Of a stretch of DNA of 64,000 nt, positions 44,827 to 54,798 are shown piece by piece. The notes beneath the pieces are model-generated. The model saw only the letters and a list, made by a program, of their open reading frames with translations. It had not been told where the DNA came from and searched no databases. The stretch covers positions 1-64,000 of the forward strand of contig JALSNX010000019.1 in NCBI GenBank assembly GCA_026986775.1, given 5' to 3'. Every line of letters starts with the position of its first letter. The stretch's first letter is position 1. The position numbers were made by a program, and so were the translations under genes. This DNA is from Caldifarciminota bacterium (GTDB lineage: Bacteria; Hydrothermota; Hydrothermia; UBA1063; CAJXJZ01).

Positions 44827-46423
44827 CCTGATTTATATAAGAGAATTCACAGATGATTTTAAGTGGAATGGGTCGATAATCACTTTGTCTGACCCATCGT
44901 TAGATAATATAAACAAACTGCTGGAAAAATCTCTGGCCAACAAAGAAAGTAATTATACTTTAATATGGCATGAATCCCTCGGTTTACCTGACATAGAAAA
45001 AATGCAGGAAATTTTAAACACAGCGGGAGATGTGTGGCATTCGGGCCTTTTGCTTGGCATGGCTAAAAAACCCTCTCTAATTAATTTTATTGCACCTGTA
45101 TGGATGTTCAACAGGGACCAGGATAAAATAATGCGTATTTCCTCTTTCAGGATGCACCTTTACGGCACTCTTTTCAAAAAAGAAGCCCTAAGGCATATAG
45201 GAATTTTAGATGAACAATTTATTACAATAGAAGGGGCAGCCCTTGACCTTGGCCTGAGACTTTTAAAGGGCGGGGCATTTATTGTATTTGAACCAGAGTT
45301 ATTGAATAACCAAATGTTCAATATCTCTGAATTAAAAATCCCTCTTATGGACGAAGTTAGAATGCTTATAAAACACTATTCAAAACAGCAAATAATATGG
45401 GCCCTTATAAGGAGTTTATCCTGCAAATACTCTATCTACGATGTGGTAAAAGGCTTTAAACTTGTTTTTAATAATAAAACCGAACCTCTAAAAGTATGGA
45501 AAAGGTTTTTGCCAGAGGATTACAGTATAGAAAATTCAATGAGGGTTTCCGTTATCATACCAACTTTAAGAAGACATTTCTATATAGAGAAGGTTCTAAC
45601 TGCGTTATCAAAACAGACCATTAAACCATACGAGGTGATAGTAATTGACGAAGACTACTTCCCTGAATTCTACTCTAAATTTCAGAATGCTTTAGATTTA
45701 AAGGTCTTTAAAGGTAGTAACATAGGACAGAGTACGGCAAGGAATATCGGAATTAAACACGCATCCGGAGAATATCTTTTGATTGTTGATGACGATATAG
45801 ACGAAATACCTGACAATTTTATAGAAACACACCTGAAATATATTAAGTATTTTAAAACAGATGTGTCCTGTGGCACTACAAGAGAAAGAGGCATAGACTA
45901 TAAAATTCATAAATTTCATAAATCGGTTAAACTGGCGGATTGCTTCCCAACAAACAATGTGTTACTAAAACGCAGCATACTTGAAAAAAGCGGATATTTT
46001 GATACTAATTTTGACAAAGGTATGCAGGAAGACCATGACCTCGGTATGAGGATTTATCTTTCAGGGTACCTTATGGGAGTAAATCCTTTTGTGGATGTAT
46101 TTCATCACAGGGCACCAAGAGGGGGGTTGAGAGAGAATAAGGCAAGGAAAATAACCTTCTCGGATTCCCGAAGGCGTATCTTTACATTCAATATTTTACA
46201 TCCATCAAGTATTTATCTTATTATGAAATATTTTGATAAATTTCAGTTAAAGGAGGAAATCCTGTTAAATCTAAGAGGAACCTTTGTGGTAAAAGGAAAT
46301 ATACCAAAGAAAATCATTAAACTTTTCTGGGCATCTATAATGTTGCCGATAAATGTGATAAGAATCAGGCAAAATTTGAAAGCTGCAAGTGAACTTTTAA
46401 AAAGATACAAGAAAACATTATAA
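44813..46423 (+). CDS. Two-part glycosyltransferase family 2 protein
   Basis: This 536-residue protein has a complete GT2 domain in its C-terminal half: VSVIIPTLRRHFYIEKVL, NIGQSTARNIGIKHASGEYLL and DDDIDE (metal-binding DxD region). The N-terminal 230 residues resemble only the later part of a GT-A fold (WHSGLLLGMAKK, then FKKEALRHIGILDEQFI and LGLRLLKGG) without a visible DxD, so it may be a degenerate second transferase domain. It ends at the stop of the converging GT gene. Confidence 0.8.
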   Translation: MKKIDLIYIREFTDDFKWNGSIITLSDPSLDNINKLLEKSLANKESNYTLIWHESLGLPDIEKMQEILNTAGDVWHSGLLLGMAKKPSLINFIAPVWMFNRDQDKIMRISSFRMHLYGTLFKKEALRHIGILDEQFITIEGAALDLGLRLLKGGAFIVFEPELLNNQMFNISELKIPLMDEVRMLIKHYSKQQIIWALIRSLSCKYSIYDVVKGFKLVFNNKTEPLKVWKRFLPEDYSIENSMRVSVIIPTLRRHFYIEKVLTALSKQTIKPYEVIVIDEDYFPEFYSKFQNALDLKVFKGSNIGQSTARNIGIKHASGEYLLIVDDDIDEIPDNFIETHLKYIKYFKTDVSCGTTRERGIDYKIHKFHKSVKLADCFPTNNVLLKRSILEKSGYFDTNFDKGMQEDHDLGMRIYLSGYLMGVNPFVDVFHHRAPRGGLRENKARKITFSDSRRRIFTFNILHPSSIYLIMKYFDKFQLKEEILLNLRGTFVVKGNIPKKIIKLFWASIMLPINVIRIRQNLKAASELLKRYKKTL

Positions 46424-47542
46424 TTATGCCTCTATCAAACTGATATATTTTTCAATGACTTTGTTCCATTTATGCTTCTCTGCCCATTTTCTGGCGTTTT
46501 CGCTATAAGTTTTATGGTTATCCATAATATCAGCAAGTGCATTTTGAATTTCCAGCGGGTCATGTGGATCAACAATCCTTCCTGTGATACCATCTTTTAT
46601 AGCATCTTCTATCCCACAACCTTTTGCACCAATAGCAGGCTTTCCAAAATAATTAGCCTCAAGGATGGCTATTCCAAACCCTTCTGTATCACCTTCTTCT
46701 GTTGTTTCACTCAGCATCACAAAAACATCTGCACTCTTGTAGAAACATGTAAGTATTTTATCCTCCACAGCCCCATGAACAATCACTTTATGTTGAACAC
46801 CATTTTTCTCAATAGATTTTAGAAAGATGGCATCATCTCTCGTAAGTCCAACCACATGATACATTACATCGGGAAATTTATCCATTATTGCAGGCAATGC
46901 ATTTACCACATTATGCTGTCCCTTCCTCTTACTTATACTTCCTACTGTTAACAAAGCAGGTTTCCCTTTAAGTGAAAACGAATCGCACGAATTGTATTTC
47001 TCAAATCTCTCTACCAAAATACCATTAGGTATAATTTCAACTTTTCCATTATAACCCAGTTGTTCTCTTAAAATCTTTGCAGTGTGACTTGAAACAGATG
47101 TAACCCTATCAAATAGCGAAATGGATTTCCTCAGCCATGTTTTTTTTAATTTTTTGCCATAAAGCTCACTTCCATGTACCACTACAAAAGATAATGGAGG
47201 TTTATTTCTAATATTAAGTATAAAAGGCGTAAAAAGCAAAGAAAACTTTCCCGATGCTATAATCGCATCAGGTTTAAATTGATTAATAATCCAGTTAAGT
47301 TTTGTCAATCTCTCAACATATGTTAAAACACGCGGTTTTTTATTGCTCACCCTCACAACAGAAAAAGGCTGATTTACATCCCATTCTAAATCGTTCCTGT
47401 TCCGCATATCTCTAAAATCCGACAGAACTAAAACCTCATATCCCTTAAGAGTAAGATGTAAAGCAAGACTATATGCATGATTTCCTATACCACCAGGCCC
47501 GGGTGGAAATTCACTTGTGAATATGAGTACTTTTCTGGACAT
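46424..47542 (-). CDS. Glycosyltransferase family 4, reversed within the cluster
   Basis: This 372-residue GT4 has the classic start FTSEFPPGPGGIGNHAYSLA, LLTVGSISKRKGQHNVVNAL, HVVGLTRDDA and SETTEEGDTEGFGIAILEANYFGKPAIG. It is the only minus-strand gene between 34.9 and 56.5 kb, its stop directly abutting that of the upstream plus-strand gene. It may have been inserted or inverted after the cluster formed, or be expressed separately. Confidence 0.92.
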   Translation of the reverse strand: MSRKVLIFTSEFPPGPGGIGNHAYSLALHLTLKGYEVLVLSDFRDMRNRNDLEWDVNQPFSVVRVSNKKPRVLTYVERLTKLNWIINQFKPDAIIASGKFSLLFTPFILNIRNKPPLSFVVVHGSELYGKKLKKTWLRKSISLFDRVTSVSSHTAKILREQLGYNGKVEIIPNGILVERFEKYNSCDSFSLKGKPALLTVGSISKRKGQHNVVNALPAIMDKFPDVMYHVVGLTRDDAIFLKSIEKNGVQHKVIVHGAVEDKILTCFYKSADVFVMLSETTEEGDTEGFGIAILEANYFGKPAIGAKGCGIEDAIKDGITGRIVDPHDPLEIQNALADIMDNHKTYSENARKWAEKHKWNKVIEKYISLIEA

Positions 47543-47607
47543 GTGTATATTTTAAAGCCACCATGAGGTTTTACAATCAGGGATTTTACATTAGAATACT
47601 TATCATC

Positions 47608-48831
47608 ATGAAGTTGCTTATTATATCTCCTACACCGCACTATAAAGATAAAACCTGGACAATCAAAGGTCATGGTCCCACTGTAAAGGAAATTGATTAT
47701 CTTGGCAGTTTATTTAAAAACATAGTCCACATTGCTCCAATGTATCACGGAACACCTCCTGATAGCTTTCTGCCCTATAACAAAGATAATATTAAATTTA
47801 TTCCCATAAAACCAGCGGGAGGAAACAGCTTAAAGGAAAAATTAGAAATTTTTACGAGGATACCTCACTGGATAGATGTAATAGAACATGTTTTAAAATC
47901 CGAGGAATTTGACCTTATACATATAAGGGTGCCCTCAAGTTTCTCCCTTGTGACACTTTCATATTTTAAATCACGACGAATAGAAATTCTCAAGTGGATA
48001 AAATTCGCAGGGAACTGGGAAACAAACTCAACAGAGAGCCTTGCCACTAAAATCCAAAAGCGAATACTTAAAGCGGGAATATACCGGTCATTTGTTACCC
48101 TCAATTATCTACAGAACCTTCCCAACAAAAATTTTGTTCCGTTTCCAAATCCATCTTTTTCCCTTCATCAATATCTCTTAAATGGTAAAATAGTCAAAGA
48201 AAAGCAGCTAACTTTTCCAGTAAACATTGCATACATTGGCAACCTGTACAGAACTAAAGGTATAATGGAATCCCTCGCAGTTGTCAGAAAACTTATTAAA
48301 AGTGGATATGACATTGTATTTCATATTGCTGGAAGTGGTCACATGGAAAAAGAAGCAAAAGAGTTTGTCAAAAACAATAATATGCAAAAGCATGTGGTAT
48401 TTTATGGTTCTGTATCACACGAAAAGGTTTTTAAGATTCTTGAGCATTCTCATTTCCTTCTCTTTCCAACCTATTTCAATGAAGGCTGGCCCAAAGTGTT
48501 GAGTGAAGCCATGAGTATGGGCACAATTCCGATAACGGGAAATGTATCAATCATACCAGACATCATAAAATTCTGTAGATGCGGTTACTCTGCACCTGCA
48601 AATAGAACAGATGAATTTGCCAGTATCATAACACAATACATAAAGAAAACTGATGGATGGAAAATGGCATCCTCTAACGCTTATAGATATGCGGCATTTT
48701 TTACTTACGAGTATTACGGATTAAAATTAGTTAAGACACTAAATTTGTTCGGAGCTGGTAAAATAAATACTAATGAACAGCAATTTGAAAACATCAGAAA
48801 AATTACAGGGCAAACTGAATTCATCCTATAA
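47608..48831 (+). CDS. Glycosyltransferase family 4
   Basis: I start at ATGAAGTTGCTTATTATATC; the frame is open 15 codons upstream, but a TTTACA/TAGAAT pair (47570-47597) puts a possible transcription start about 3 bases before this ATG. The 407-residue product has IAYIGNLYRTKGIMESLA, HIAGSGHMEKEA, VVFYGSVSHEKVFKIL and FPTYFNEGWPKVLSEAMSMG, the GT4 donor-site pattern. The next gene begins inside its last 59 bp. Confidence 0.87.
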   Translation: MKLLIISPTPHYKDKTWTIKGHGPTVKEIDYLGSLFKNIVHIAPMYHGTPPDSFLPYNKDNIKFIPIKPAGGNSLKEKLEIFTRIPHWIDVIEHVLKSEEFDLIHIRVPSSFSLVTLSYFKSRRIEILKWIKFAGNWETNSTESLATKIQKRILKAGIYRSFVTLNYLQNLPNKNFVPFPNPSFSLHQYLLNGKIVKEKQLTFPVNIAYIGNLYRTKGIMESLAVVRKLIKSGYDIVFHIAGSGHMEKEAKEFVKNNNMQKHVVFYGSVSHEKVFKILEHSHFLLFPTYFNEGWPKVLSEAMSMGTIPITGNVSIIPDIIKFCRCGYSAPANRTDEFASIITQYIKKTDGWKMASSNAYRYAAFFTYEYYGLKLVKTLNLFGAGKINTNEQQFENIRKITGQTEFIL

Positions 48832-50140
48832 TTCAGACACAAGAATAATTGATTTAACCCTGATACTCCTTATCGTTATCAATGTTGTCCTGGGGCTAAT
48901 CCTTTATAAAATGCGGCAGATTGCCACTATTCATGCTATACTCCTCCCCCTTGTAACCATACTATCTTTATTCAGACGTAAACCTCAACTGTCAGTTGCC
49001 CTATTATCTTATATTGCAAACAGCCATGTGCTATGGCGAATGACCAAGGCACACGTTTTCTGGGAATACAGTAAATATGCCAGCATCATTCTGATTATCT
49101 TAATTCTTATAAGATATGTGAAACATCTGAAAAATTTTATTTTGCCCGGGCTTTTTTTATTTTTCCTATCGCTATCTATCCCACTGACAATAAATTATTA
49201 CAGGTCCATTCAACTCATTAGAAGAGCAATATCTTTTAACCTTGCCGGTCCCGTATTATTGGCCTTCAGTACTATGCTTTTCTATAACATAAAAATCAAA
49301 AAATCAGAGATGCAGTGGATTTTACTGTCACTTTCTATGCCCGCTGTTTCAATATCATCCATATCACTTTATTCCTTGCTAACAAAGCGTATAGTTTTCA
49401 CTGAAACGTCAAACTTTATCGCAAGCGGCGGTTTTGGTCCCAATCAGGTGTCTGCAACACTCGGCCTTGGCTCTCTGATAATGCTTATACTCGCCATAAA
49501 TTACTATAAAAGGACAACTGACAAGATTGTGCTATATACTATTTCTCTGTGGCTCTTTATTCAATCTCTTCTGACGTTTTCAAGAGGAGGTGTATTTAAC
49601 TTTGCAGTGGCACTGACAGGATTTCTGTGGTACTCAATCAAGGACCACAAGACAAGACTAAAAGTACTGAGTGGAACGGTTATACTATCAATTTTTATTC
49701 TAATTACACTACCTAAAGTTCAACGCATTACACAGGGACAACTAAAAGAACGTTTTACAAACCTGAATCCTACGGGAAGGGACAAAATTGCACTCGCAGA
49801 GATACAACTATTTGAGGAACACCCTCTGTTTGGAGTAGGCCCTGGAGTTGGCATAGCAGAACGCACCGGCATTCTGGGATATTATATTGCTCCTCACACA
49901 GAGTTTTCACGTTTACTGGGAGAACATGGTATATTTGGCTTAATGGCTCTTATACTTCTAATGATAATGCTCTATATTCCGGTTAAAAATGTTATACCAT
50001 CAGACAAAAAAGGAGAAAACGTTGCCTTTATACTCTGGAGTGCTGCTGAGATGGCACATTCTGCCACCAGAATTGCAATAACAGGGTTTCTGCCGGGTAT
50101 AGCCTATCTTAATATTCACCGTGAGGATGATGAAGAATGA
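48773..50140 (+). CDS. Wzy/O-antigen-ligase-type membrane polymerase
   Basis: This 455-residue protein has about 10-12 membrane helices and, late in the sequence, the Wzy/WaaL loop pattern: FSRGGVFNFAVALTG, then EHPLFGVGPGVGIAER and HTEFSRLLGEHGIFGLMAL. The histidine of the PHTEF segment is the usual conserved residue. As the only such protein here it is the probable polymerase. It overlaps the preceding GT gene by 59 bp, unusually long; a later start is possible. Confidence 0.86.
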   Translation: MNSNLKTSEKLQGKLNSSYNSDTRIIDLTLILLIVINVVLGLILYKMRQIATIHAILLPLVTILSLFRRKPQLSVALLSYIANSHVLWRMTKAHVFWEYSKYASIILIILILIRYVKHLKNFILPGLFLFFLSLSIPLTINYYRSIQLIRRAISFNLAGPVLLAFSTMLFYNIKIKKSEMQWILLSLSMPAVSISSISLYSLLTKRIVFTETSNFIASGGFGPNQVSATLGLGSLIMLILAINYYKRTTDKIVLYTISLWLFIQSLLTFSRGGVFNFAVALTGFLWYSIKDHKTRLKVLSGTVILSIFILITLPKVQRITQGQLKERFTNLNPTGRDKIALAEIQLFEEHPLFGVGPGVGIAERTGILGYYIAPHTEFSRLLGEHGIFGLMALILLMIMLYIPVKNVIPSDKKGENVAFILWSAAEMAHSATRIAITGFLPGIAYLNIHREDDEE

Positions 50141-51165
50141 AGGTGCTGATAACTGGTCCTATTCTCGGGTATAACAGGGGCCGGGAAAAAAGTCAGGCCG
50201 AGTTTCTTATAGACCTCCTCTCTAAAAAGGGACTTGATATAGTCTGGGCAAGCAAATATCCAAACAGAGTAAAAAGAGCAGTTGATATTTACAGAACAAT
50301 TGTGAAAAACAAAGACGCGATGCTGGGAATTGTCATGGTTTACAGTTACGGAGCGTTTTTTTATGCAGACATGGCTTCATATCTATTGAAAAGTGCAGGC
50401 ATTCCCGTTATTTTCTGGCTTCACGGTGGTGCTCTACCCGAATTCACAGATAGAAAAACTAAATGGGTTATACGGGTATTAAAGCGTGCCGCCTTACTTG
50501 TAGCACCCTCTCTATACCTTGCATCTTATTACAGAAAATTTGGCCTTGATGTTAAAGTGATACCCAATATAGTGTTCAGTGAAAGGTATCCCTACCATGG
50601 TGAAGACCATATAGAACCCCGTCTATTATGGATGAGAACCTTTCATCCATTATACAACCCCAAAATGGCTATTCTGGCATTTAAAGAAATTTTAAAAGAA
50701 ATACCAGATGCAACTCTAACAATGGCCGGGGTGGACAGAGGTATAATGAATGAAGTCATAGACCTTTCAAAAAAACTCGGTTTATCAGATAGAATCATTT
50801 TCCCGGGTTTTCTGGATGAAAAGGGTAAATACAATGCCTTTAAGTCCAATTACATATATTTACATACCAACAACGTGGATAACACTCCAGTAAGCGTAAT
50901 AGAGGCCCTCACAAGTGGTCTTATTGTGATTGCAACAGATACAGGTGGCATACCTTATCTTTTAACTCATGGTAAAAATGCCCTGCTCGTTAAACCGAAC
51001 GATTACAGCAAAATGGCCCGATATGTGGTTGATATTGTAAAGGGAAACATAAACTATAAAAACCTGAGAAAAAATGGTAAAGAACTTGCCATGGAATCTG
51101 ATGGAAAAAAGATTGTAAATAAGTGGCTTTCTATAATTGAAAGTGTAAACAGAAAAGATGTTTAG
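50137..51165 (+). CDS. Glycosyltransferase family 4
   Basis: This 342-residue protein begins VLITGPILGYNRGREKSQAE and has the GT4 C-terminal domain: LLWMRTFHPLYNPKMAILAF, ATLTMAGVDRG, RIIFPGFLDEKGKYNAF and NVDNTPVSVIEALTSGLIVIAT. The final E-x7-E is present in altered form. It overlaps the Wzy-like gene by 4 bp and the next gene by 8 bp. Confidence 0.88.
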   Translation: MKVLITGPILGYNRGREKSQAEFLIDLLSKKGLDIVWASKYPNRVKRAVDIYRTIVKNKDAMLGIVMVYSYGAFFYADMASYLLKSAGIPVIFWLHGGALPEFTDRKTKWVIRVLKRAALLVAPSLYLASYYRKFGLDVKVIPNIVFSERYPYHGEDHIEPRLLWMRTFHPLYNPKMAILAFKEILKEIPDATLTMAGVDRGIMNEVIDLSKKLGLSDRIIFPGFLDEKGKYNAFKSNYIYLHTNNVDNTPVSVIEALTSGLIVIATDTGGIPYLLTHGKNALLVKPNDYSKMARYVVDIVKGNINYKNLRKNGKELAMESDGKKIVNKWLSIIESVNRKDV

Positions 51166-52507
51166 AAGACCACCAGAGATACAAAAACATATATACTTCC
51201 TTGTACAGAAACTCAGAGGCGAACCTGTAAAAGAAGCGTGGAAGGAAATAAAATCAATAGATCATTCTGACAGAAATGCACTCAGAAAAAGAATTGTAGA
51301 TAGAGGTGTTTCCCATTTAAATTACATTTTAAACAATGTTCCCAAATATATGGCACTTAAAAACCGTGGCCGTATCATCTCTCTTCTGAAAAAAGTAAGT
51401 ACCGTTGAGGAATTTGATGACTTACTCAAGGGATTTCCCATTACACATAAAAGAGAAATTATTGAAAATCCAGAAAATCTTACTTCAAGAGAAATAGACA
51501 GTATACCTGTCTTTGGCACTCATTCCTCTGGAACCACAGGACAGTCTGTCCGTTTCCCAAAAGATATGCGGGATTGGGCAAGGTCACATGCCAACATGTT
51601 TTATATACTATCCCTCTATGGCATAAACCCATTTTCACCTTACATATATTACTGGGCTGGTGACTGGAGCATTAAATCAAGACTTGAATATTTAAAAAAG
51701 GACATTGTACTTAACAGATTGCGGATTACATCGTATAACACCAGTAAATGGTATCTCTTAAGACAATACCGAAAAATTCTCAAATTCAGGCCTGAGTATA
51801 TATATGGAATACCGTCAGGCATTACAACACTTGCCTCTTATATGTTAAATAACGGTTTAAAACCACCATCAAAGATTCGGGGAGTGTTTACCACAGGTGA
51901 AATGTTGTATCCTTATCAGAGAAAAATTATTTCAAGTGCCTTCAATGTCCCTGTGGTAAATATTTACGGAACTGCAGAAGTGGGGGTAATAGCATTTGAT
52001 TGTCCACATGGGCATCTTCATGTGATGACAGATACAAATTACATGGAAGTTATTGATGGTGGTACCATTTTGATAACAAACTTCTTTCAAAAGGCATTTT
52101 CCATAGTACGGTATAGAATAGGTGATATTGCAGCATCAGTTTTAGAGTGGCAACACTCATGTAACCTTTCATATCCCACAATCAGCGGTATATCAGGAAG
52201 AGAAAGTGACAGAATTACACTGCCACATGGAAAGACACTTCCCCCCATGGCACCGACTTATATATTTGATAAAATTGCTCACACGAGGTCTGTAATAAAG
52301 TTCAGATACGAACTCTACAAAGATGAATTGATTCTCAAATTGGTTGTGAATTCAAGATTTAATGAACGTGTGAAAAAACTTATAATTTCAGAGAGTGAGC
52401 GACTATTTGGAATAAGGCCTTTTATAAAAATAGTTGAGAGTATTCCTCCACTGAAGGGAGGTAAAGAAAGATACTTTGTTGTAATGGATAAAAATCATGA
52501 AGCCTGA
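51158..52507 (+). CDS. CapK-like AMP-binding (phenylacetate-CoA-ligase-like) protein
   Basis: This 449-residue protein has the adenylate-forming motif HSSGTTGQSVRFPKD, then FTTGEMLYPYQR and VVNIYGTAEVGVIAFDCPHG, as in the CapK/PaaK group. Members inside capsule clusters are thought to activate or transfer an acyl or amino-acid substituent to the polymer, though the substrate is rarely known. It overlaps genes on both sides. Confidence 0.85.
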   Translation: MFRRPPEIQKHIYFLVQKLRGEPVKEAWKEIKSIDHSDRNALRKRIVDRGVSHLNYILNNVPKYMALKNRGRIISLLKKVSTVEEFDDLLKGFPITHKREIIENPENLTSREIDSIPVFGTHSSGTTGQSVRFPKDMRDWARSHANMFYILSLYGINPFSPYIYYWAGDWSIKSRLEYLKKDIVLNRLRITSYNTSKWYLLRQYRKILKFRPEYIYGIPSGITTLASYMLNNGLKPPSKIRGVFTTGEMLYPYQRKIISSAFNVPVVNIYGTAEVGVIAFDCPHGHLHVMTDTNYMEVIDGGTILITNFFQKAFSIVRYRIGDIAASVLEWQHSCNLSYPTISGISGRESDRITLPHGKTLPPMAPTYIFDKIAHTRSVIKFRYELYKDELILKLVVNSRFNERVKKLIISESERLFGIRPFIKIVESIPPLKGGKERYFVVMDKNHEA

Positions 52508-53501
52508 ATTAAGCATTATTATACCGTGCAGAAACGAAGAAAAATACATCCAAAAGATTATTGAAAATATTATCATTCACAATCAGGATATGTCTTTTGA
52601 AATTATTGTTGTTGACGGTATGAGTACAGACAGGACAAGAGAGATTGTAAGAGAATTTGAAAAAATGTATCCCGACATTGTTAGACTTATAGATAACCCT
52701 GCAAAATATGTTCCCCACGCACTGAATCTCGGCATAAAACATGCAAGGGGCGACATACTTATCCGTATGGATGCTCATGCCATATATCCTACTGATTATG
52801 TAAAAAAACTTGTAGAATGGTTGAAAAAGACAGATGCATGGAATGTAGGCCCTGTGGTTGAACCTGTACCAGCGGGTAATTCTGCAATTCAAAAGGCAAT
52901 AGCTGTGGCACAAAAAAGTCTCTTCGGAGTGGGTAATTCACTCTGGAGAATGGGAGTTAACAAACCAACATATGCAGATACCACATGGTGCTTTTGCATG
53001 AAAAAAGAGACCTTTAAACAGGTGGGTGAATTTAATGAAAAACTGATAAGAAATCAGGATGCTGAATTCAATGCGAGAATTATAAAAAATGGAGGTAAAA
53101 ATCTGGTAGTGCCGGATGTTAGAGTTAAATTAATAGCAAGAGGGAATTTAAAAGGAGTCGCAAAACAGTATTTTCAATATGGTTATTACAGGGCACTCAG
53201 TGCAAAGATATTAAAAAAGATCTTTTCTATTCGTCAATTTATACCTCCAATTTTCTTTAGTATTCTTTTATTTACCCTGTTATTAGCTGTAAAATTTACG
53301 ATTGCAGCTTATTTATTTGTTTTTTTACTTGCATCTTATACAGCAGGCTCTGTTTTATTCGCAGCCTATGAATCTATAAAACATAAAAGTATTGCTTTAT
53401 TATTTACTTTACCTCTGACATATCTTATAATTCATTCAGCATTCGCTACAGGATTTCTTTACGGTTATTTCAGGTTCTTTATCCTGAAAAAGAAAAACTA
53501 A
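52497..53501 (+). CDS. Membrane-bound glycosyltransferase family 2 (ExoA-like)
   Basis: This 334-residue protein has an N-terminal GT2 domain (LSIIIPCRNEEKYIQKIIENI, VVDGMSTDRTREIV, ILIRMDAHAIYP with DxD-type residues, and the catalytic-region NQDAEFNARI) followed by three hydrophobic helices (FIPPIFFSILLFTLLLAV onward). It resembles ExoA, which adds the second sugar in succinoglycan synthesis. Confidence 0.88.
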   Translation: MKPELSIIIPCRNEEKYIQKIIENIIIHNQDMSFEIIVVDGMSTDRTREIVREFEKMYPDIVRLIDNPAKYVPHALNLGIKHARGDILIRMDAHAIYPTDYVKKLVEWLKKTDAWNVGPVVEPVPAGNSAIQKAIAVAQKSLFGVGNSLWRMGVNKPTYADTTWCFCMKKETFKQVGEFNEKLIRNQDAEFNARIIKNGGKNLVVPDVRVKLIARGNLKGVAKQYFQYGYYRALSAKILKKIFSIRQFIPPIFFSILLFTLLLAVKFTIAAYLFVFLLASYTAGSVLFAAYESIKHKSIALLFTLPLTYLIIHSAFATGFLYGYFRFFILKKKN

Positions 53502-53502
53502 C

Positions 53503-54798
53503 ATGAATGGCAAAAGATTATTTTTAAGTCGTATTGCGTTCTATCTTTCAATATTTGTAGTTATTATTGTGCTTCAGATTATCTCTATATTTCTTTACAT
53601 AAAAAGTGTTGACCTGTCAATTGTATTTATAAAAAACCATATCTATCAGATTGGTCTCGTGATAATCCTCACATTCACGATGCTGTATGCTACAGGCATG
53701 GTTTCCTATTATAGAAGGCGACCGAAAGCGTGGACATCTTTCAATGTACTTCAGGCAATCTGGCTTTCCTTCCTTTCATTATCTGTAGCATATACAGTAA
53801 GCACACTGTTTTTCTACTCCACCAGAATAGGAAGAACCATATACCTTTATAATTTTATACTCCTTTCTCTTTTCTTTATACTAAATATAGAGCGTTTTCT
53901 AAAACATTCTATAAAAAAAACCACATCATACGTCTGGCTCTGTAGAAACATAACTCCTGAACGATTAAAAGCAGAGTATGGGATAAACATTTTCAATATA
54001 CGATATTCATTTTCCCCTGAGGACTCACCAGAAAACACCATACTACTTTACGATGACCCAAAAACTGAAGAAAAACCTGAAATAATTGAAAAGATAATAA
54101 GAGGATTTGCAGCCATGCCAATACCCTATCTCCTTGAACTGGAAACAGGACTTGTGCCTTTAATGTATGTAAAAGATTTCTATCATATTTCCGACTTCAC
54201 TTCAACCAAGTATTTCACCGATGGAGTTAAAGTGATTATGGATTATCTTTTTGCTCCCATACTGTTCATCCTGCTGTTCCCTATTTCATTTTTAGTTGCT
54301 GTTATCCATAAATTTGAGTCGCCCGGTCCTATATTCTACAGACAGTTAAGGTCAGGTAAATATGGTGAACCATTCTACCTTATAAAGTTCAGAACCATGA
54401 TAAAAGATGCTGAAAAAAGCGGTCAGAAATTCTCAAGCAAAGACGACCCAAGAGTAACCCGCATAGGACGAATAATGAGGAAATTGCGCCTTGATGAAGT
54501 GCCACAACTCATTAATGTGATGCGTGGGGAAATGAGCCTTATTGGTCCACGTCCCGAGAGGCCGGAATTTATAGAAGAATTCGGCAAAAAAATACCCTAC
54601 TACAAATTAAGACTGGAAGTAAAACCCGGACTTACCGGCTGGGCACAGGTTCACTACAAATATACAGGCCCGGACTTAAGCGAACAGATAAGACGACTTG
54701 AATACGACCTCTATTATCTAAAGAATAGAAGCGTTATTCTTGATTTTATAATACTGCTCAAAACAATTGGAGTGGTACTAAAAGCGGAGGGAGTTTAA
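53503..54798 (+). CDS. Polyprenyl-phosphate sugar-1-phosphate transferase (WbaP/WcaJ-like)
   Basis: This 431-residue protein has four to five N-terminal helices, a short cytoplasmic domain and the PHPT catalytic domain: SPGPIFYRQLRSGKYGEPF, LIKFRTMIKDAEKSG, LRLDEVPQLINVMRGEMSLIGPRPERPEF (in parts) and KPGLTGWAQVHYKYTG. It would load the first sugar phosphate onto the lipid carrier. Its stop overlaps the next start by one base. Confidence 0.95.
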   Translation: MNGKRLFLSRIAFYLSIFVVIIVLQIISIFLYIKSVDLSIVFIKNHIYQIGLVIILTFTMLYATGMVSYYRRRPKAWTSFNVLQAIWLSFLSLSVAYTVSTLFFYSTRIGRTIYLYNFILLSLFFILNIERFLKHSIKKTTSYVWLCRNITPERLKAEYGINIFNIRYSFSPEDSPENTILLYDDPKTEEKPEIIEKIIRGFAAMPIPYLLELETGLVPLMYVKDFYHISDFTSTKYFTDGVKVIMDYLFAPILFILLFPISFLVAVIHKFESPGPIFYRQLRSGKYGEPFYLIKFRTMIKDAEKSGQKFSSKDDPRVTRIGRIMRKLRLDEVPQLINVMRGEMSLIGPRPERPEFIEEFGKKIPYYKLRLEVKPGLTGWAQVHYKYTGPDLSEQIRRLEYDLYYLKNRSVILDFIILLKTIGVVLKAEGV

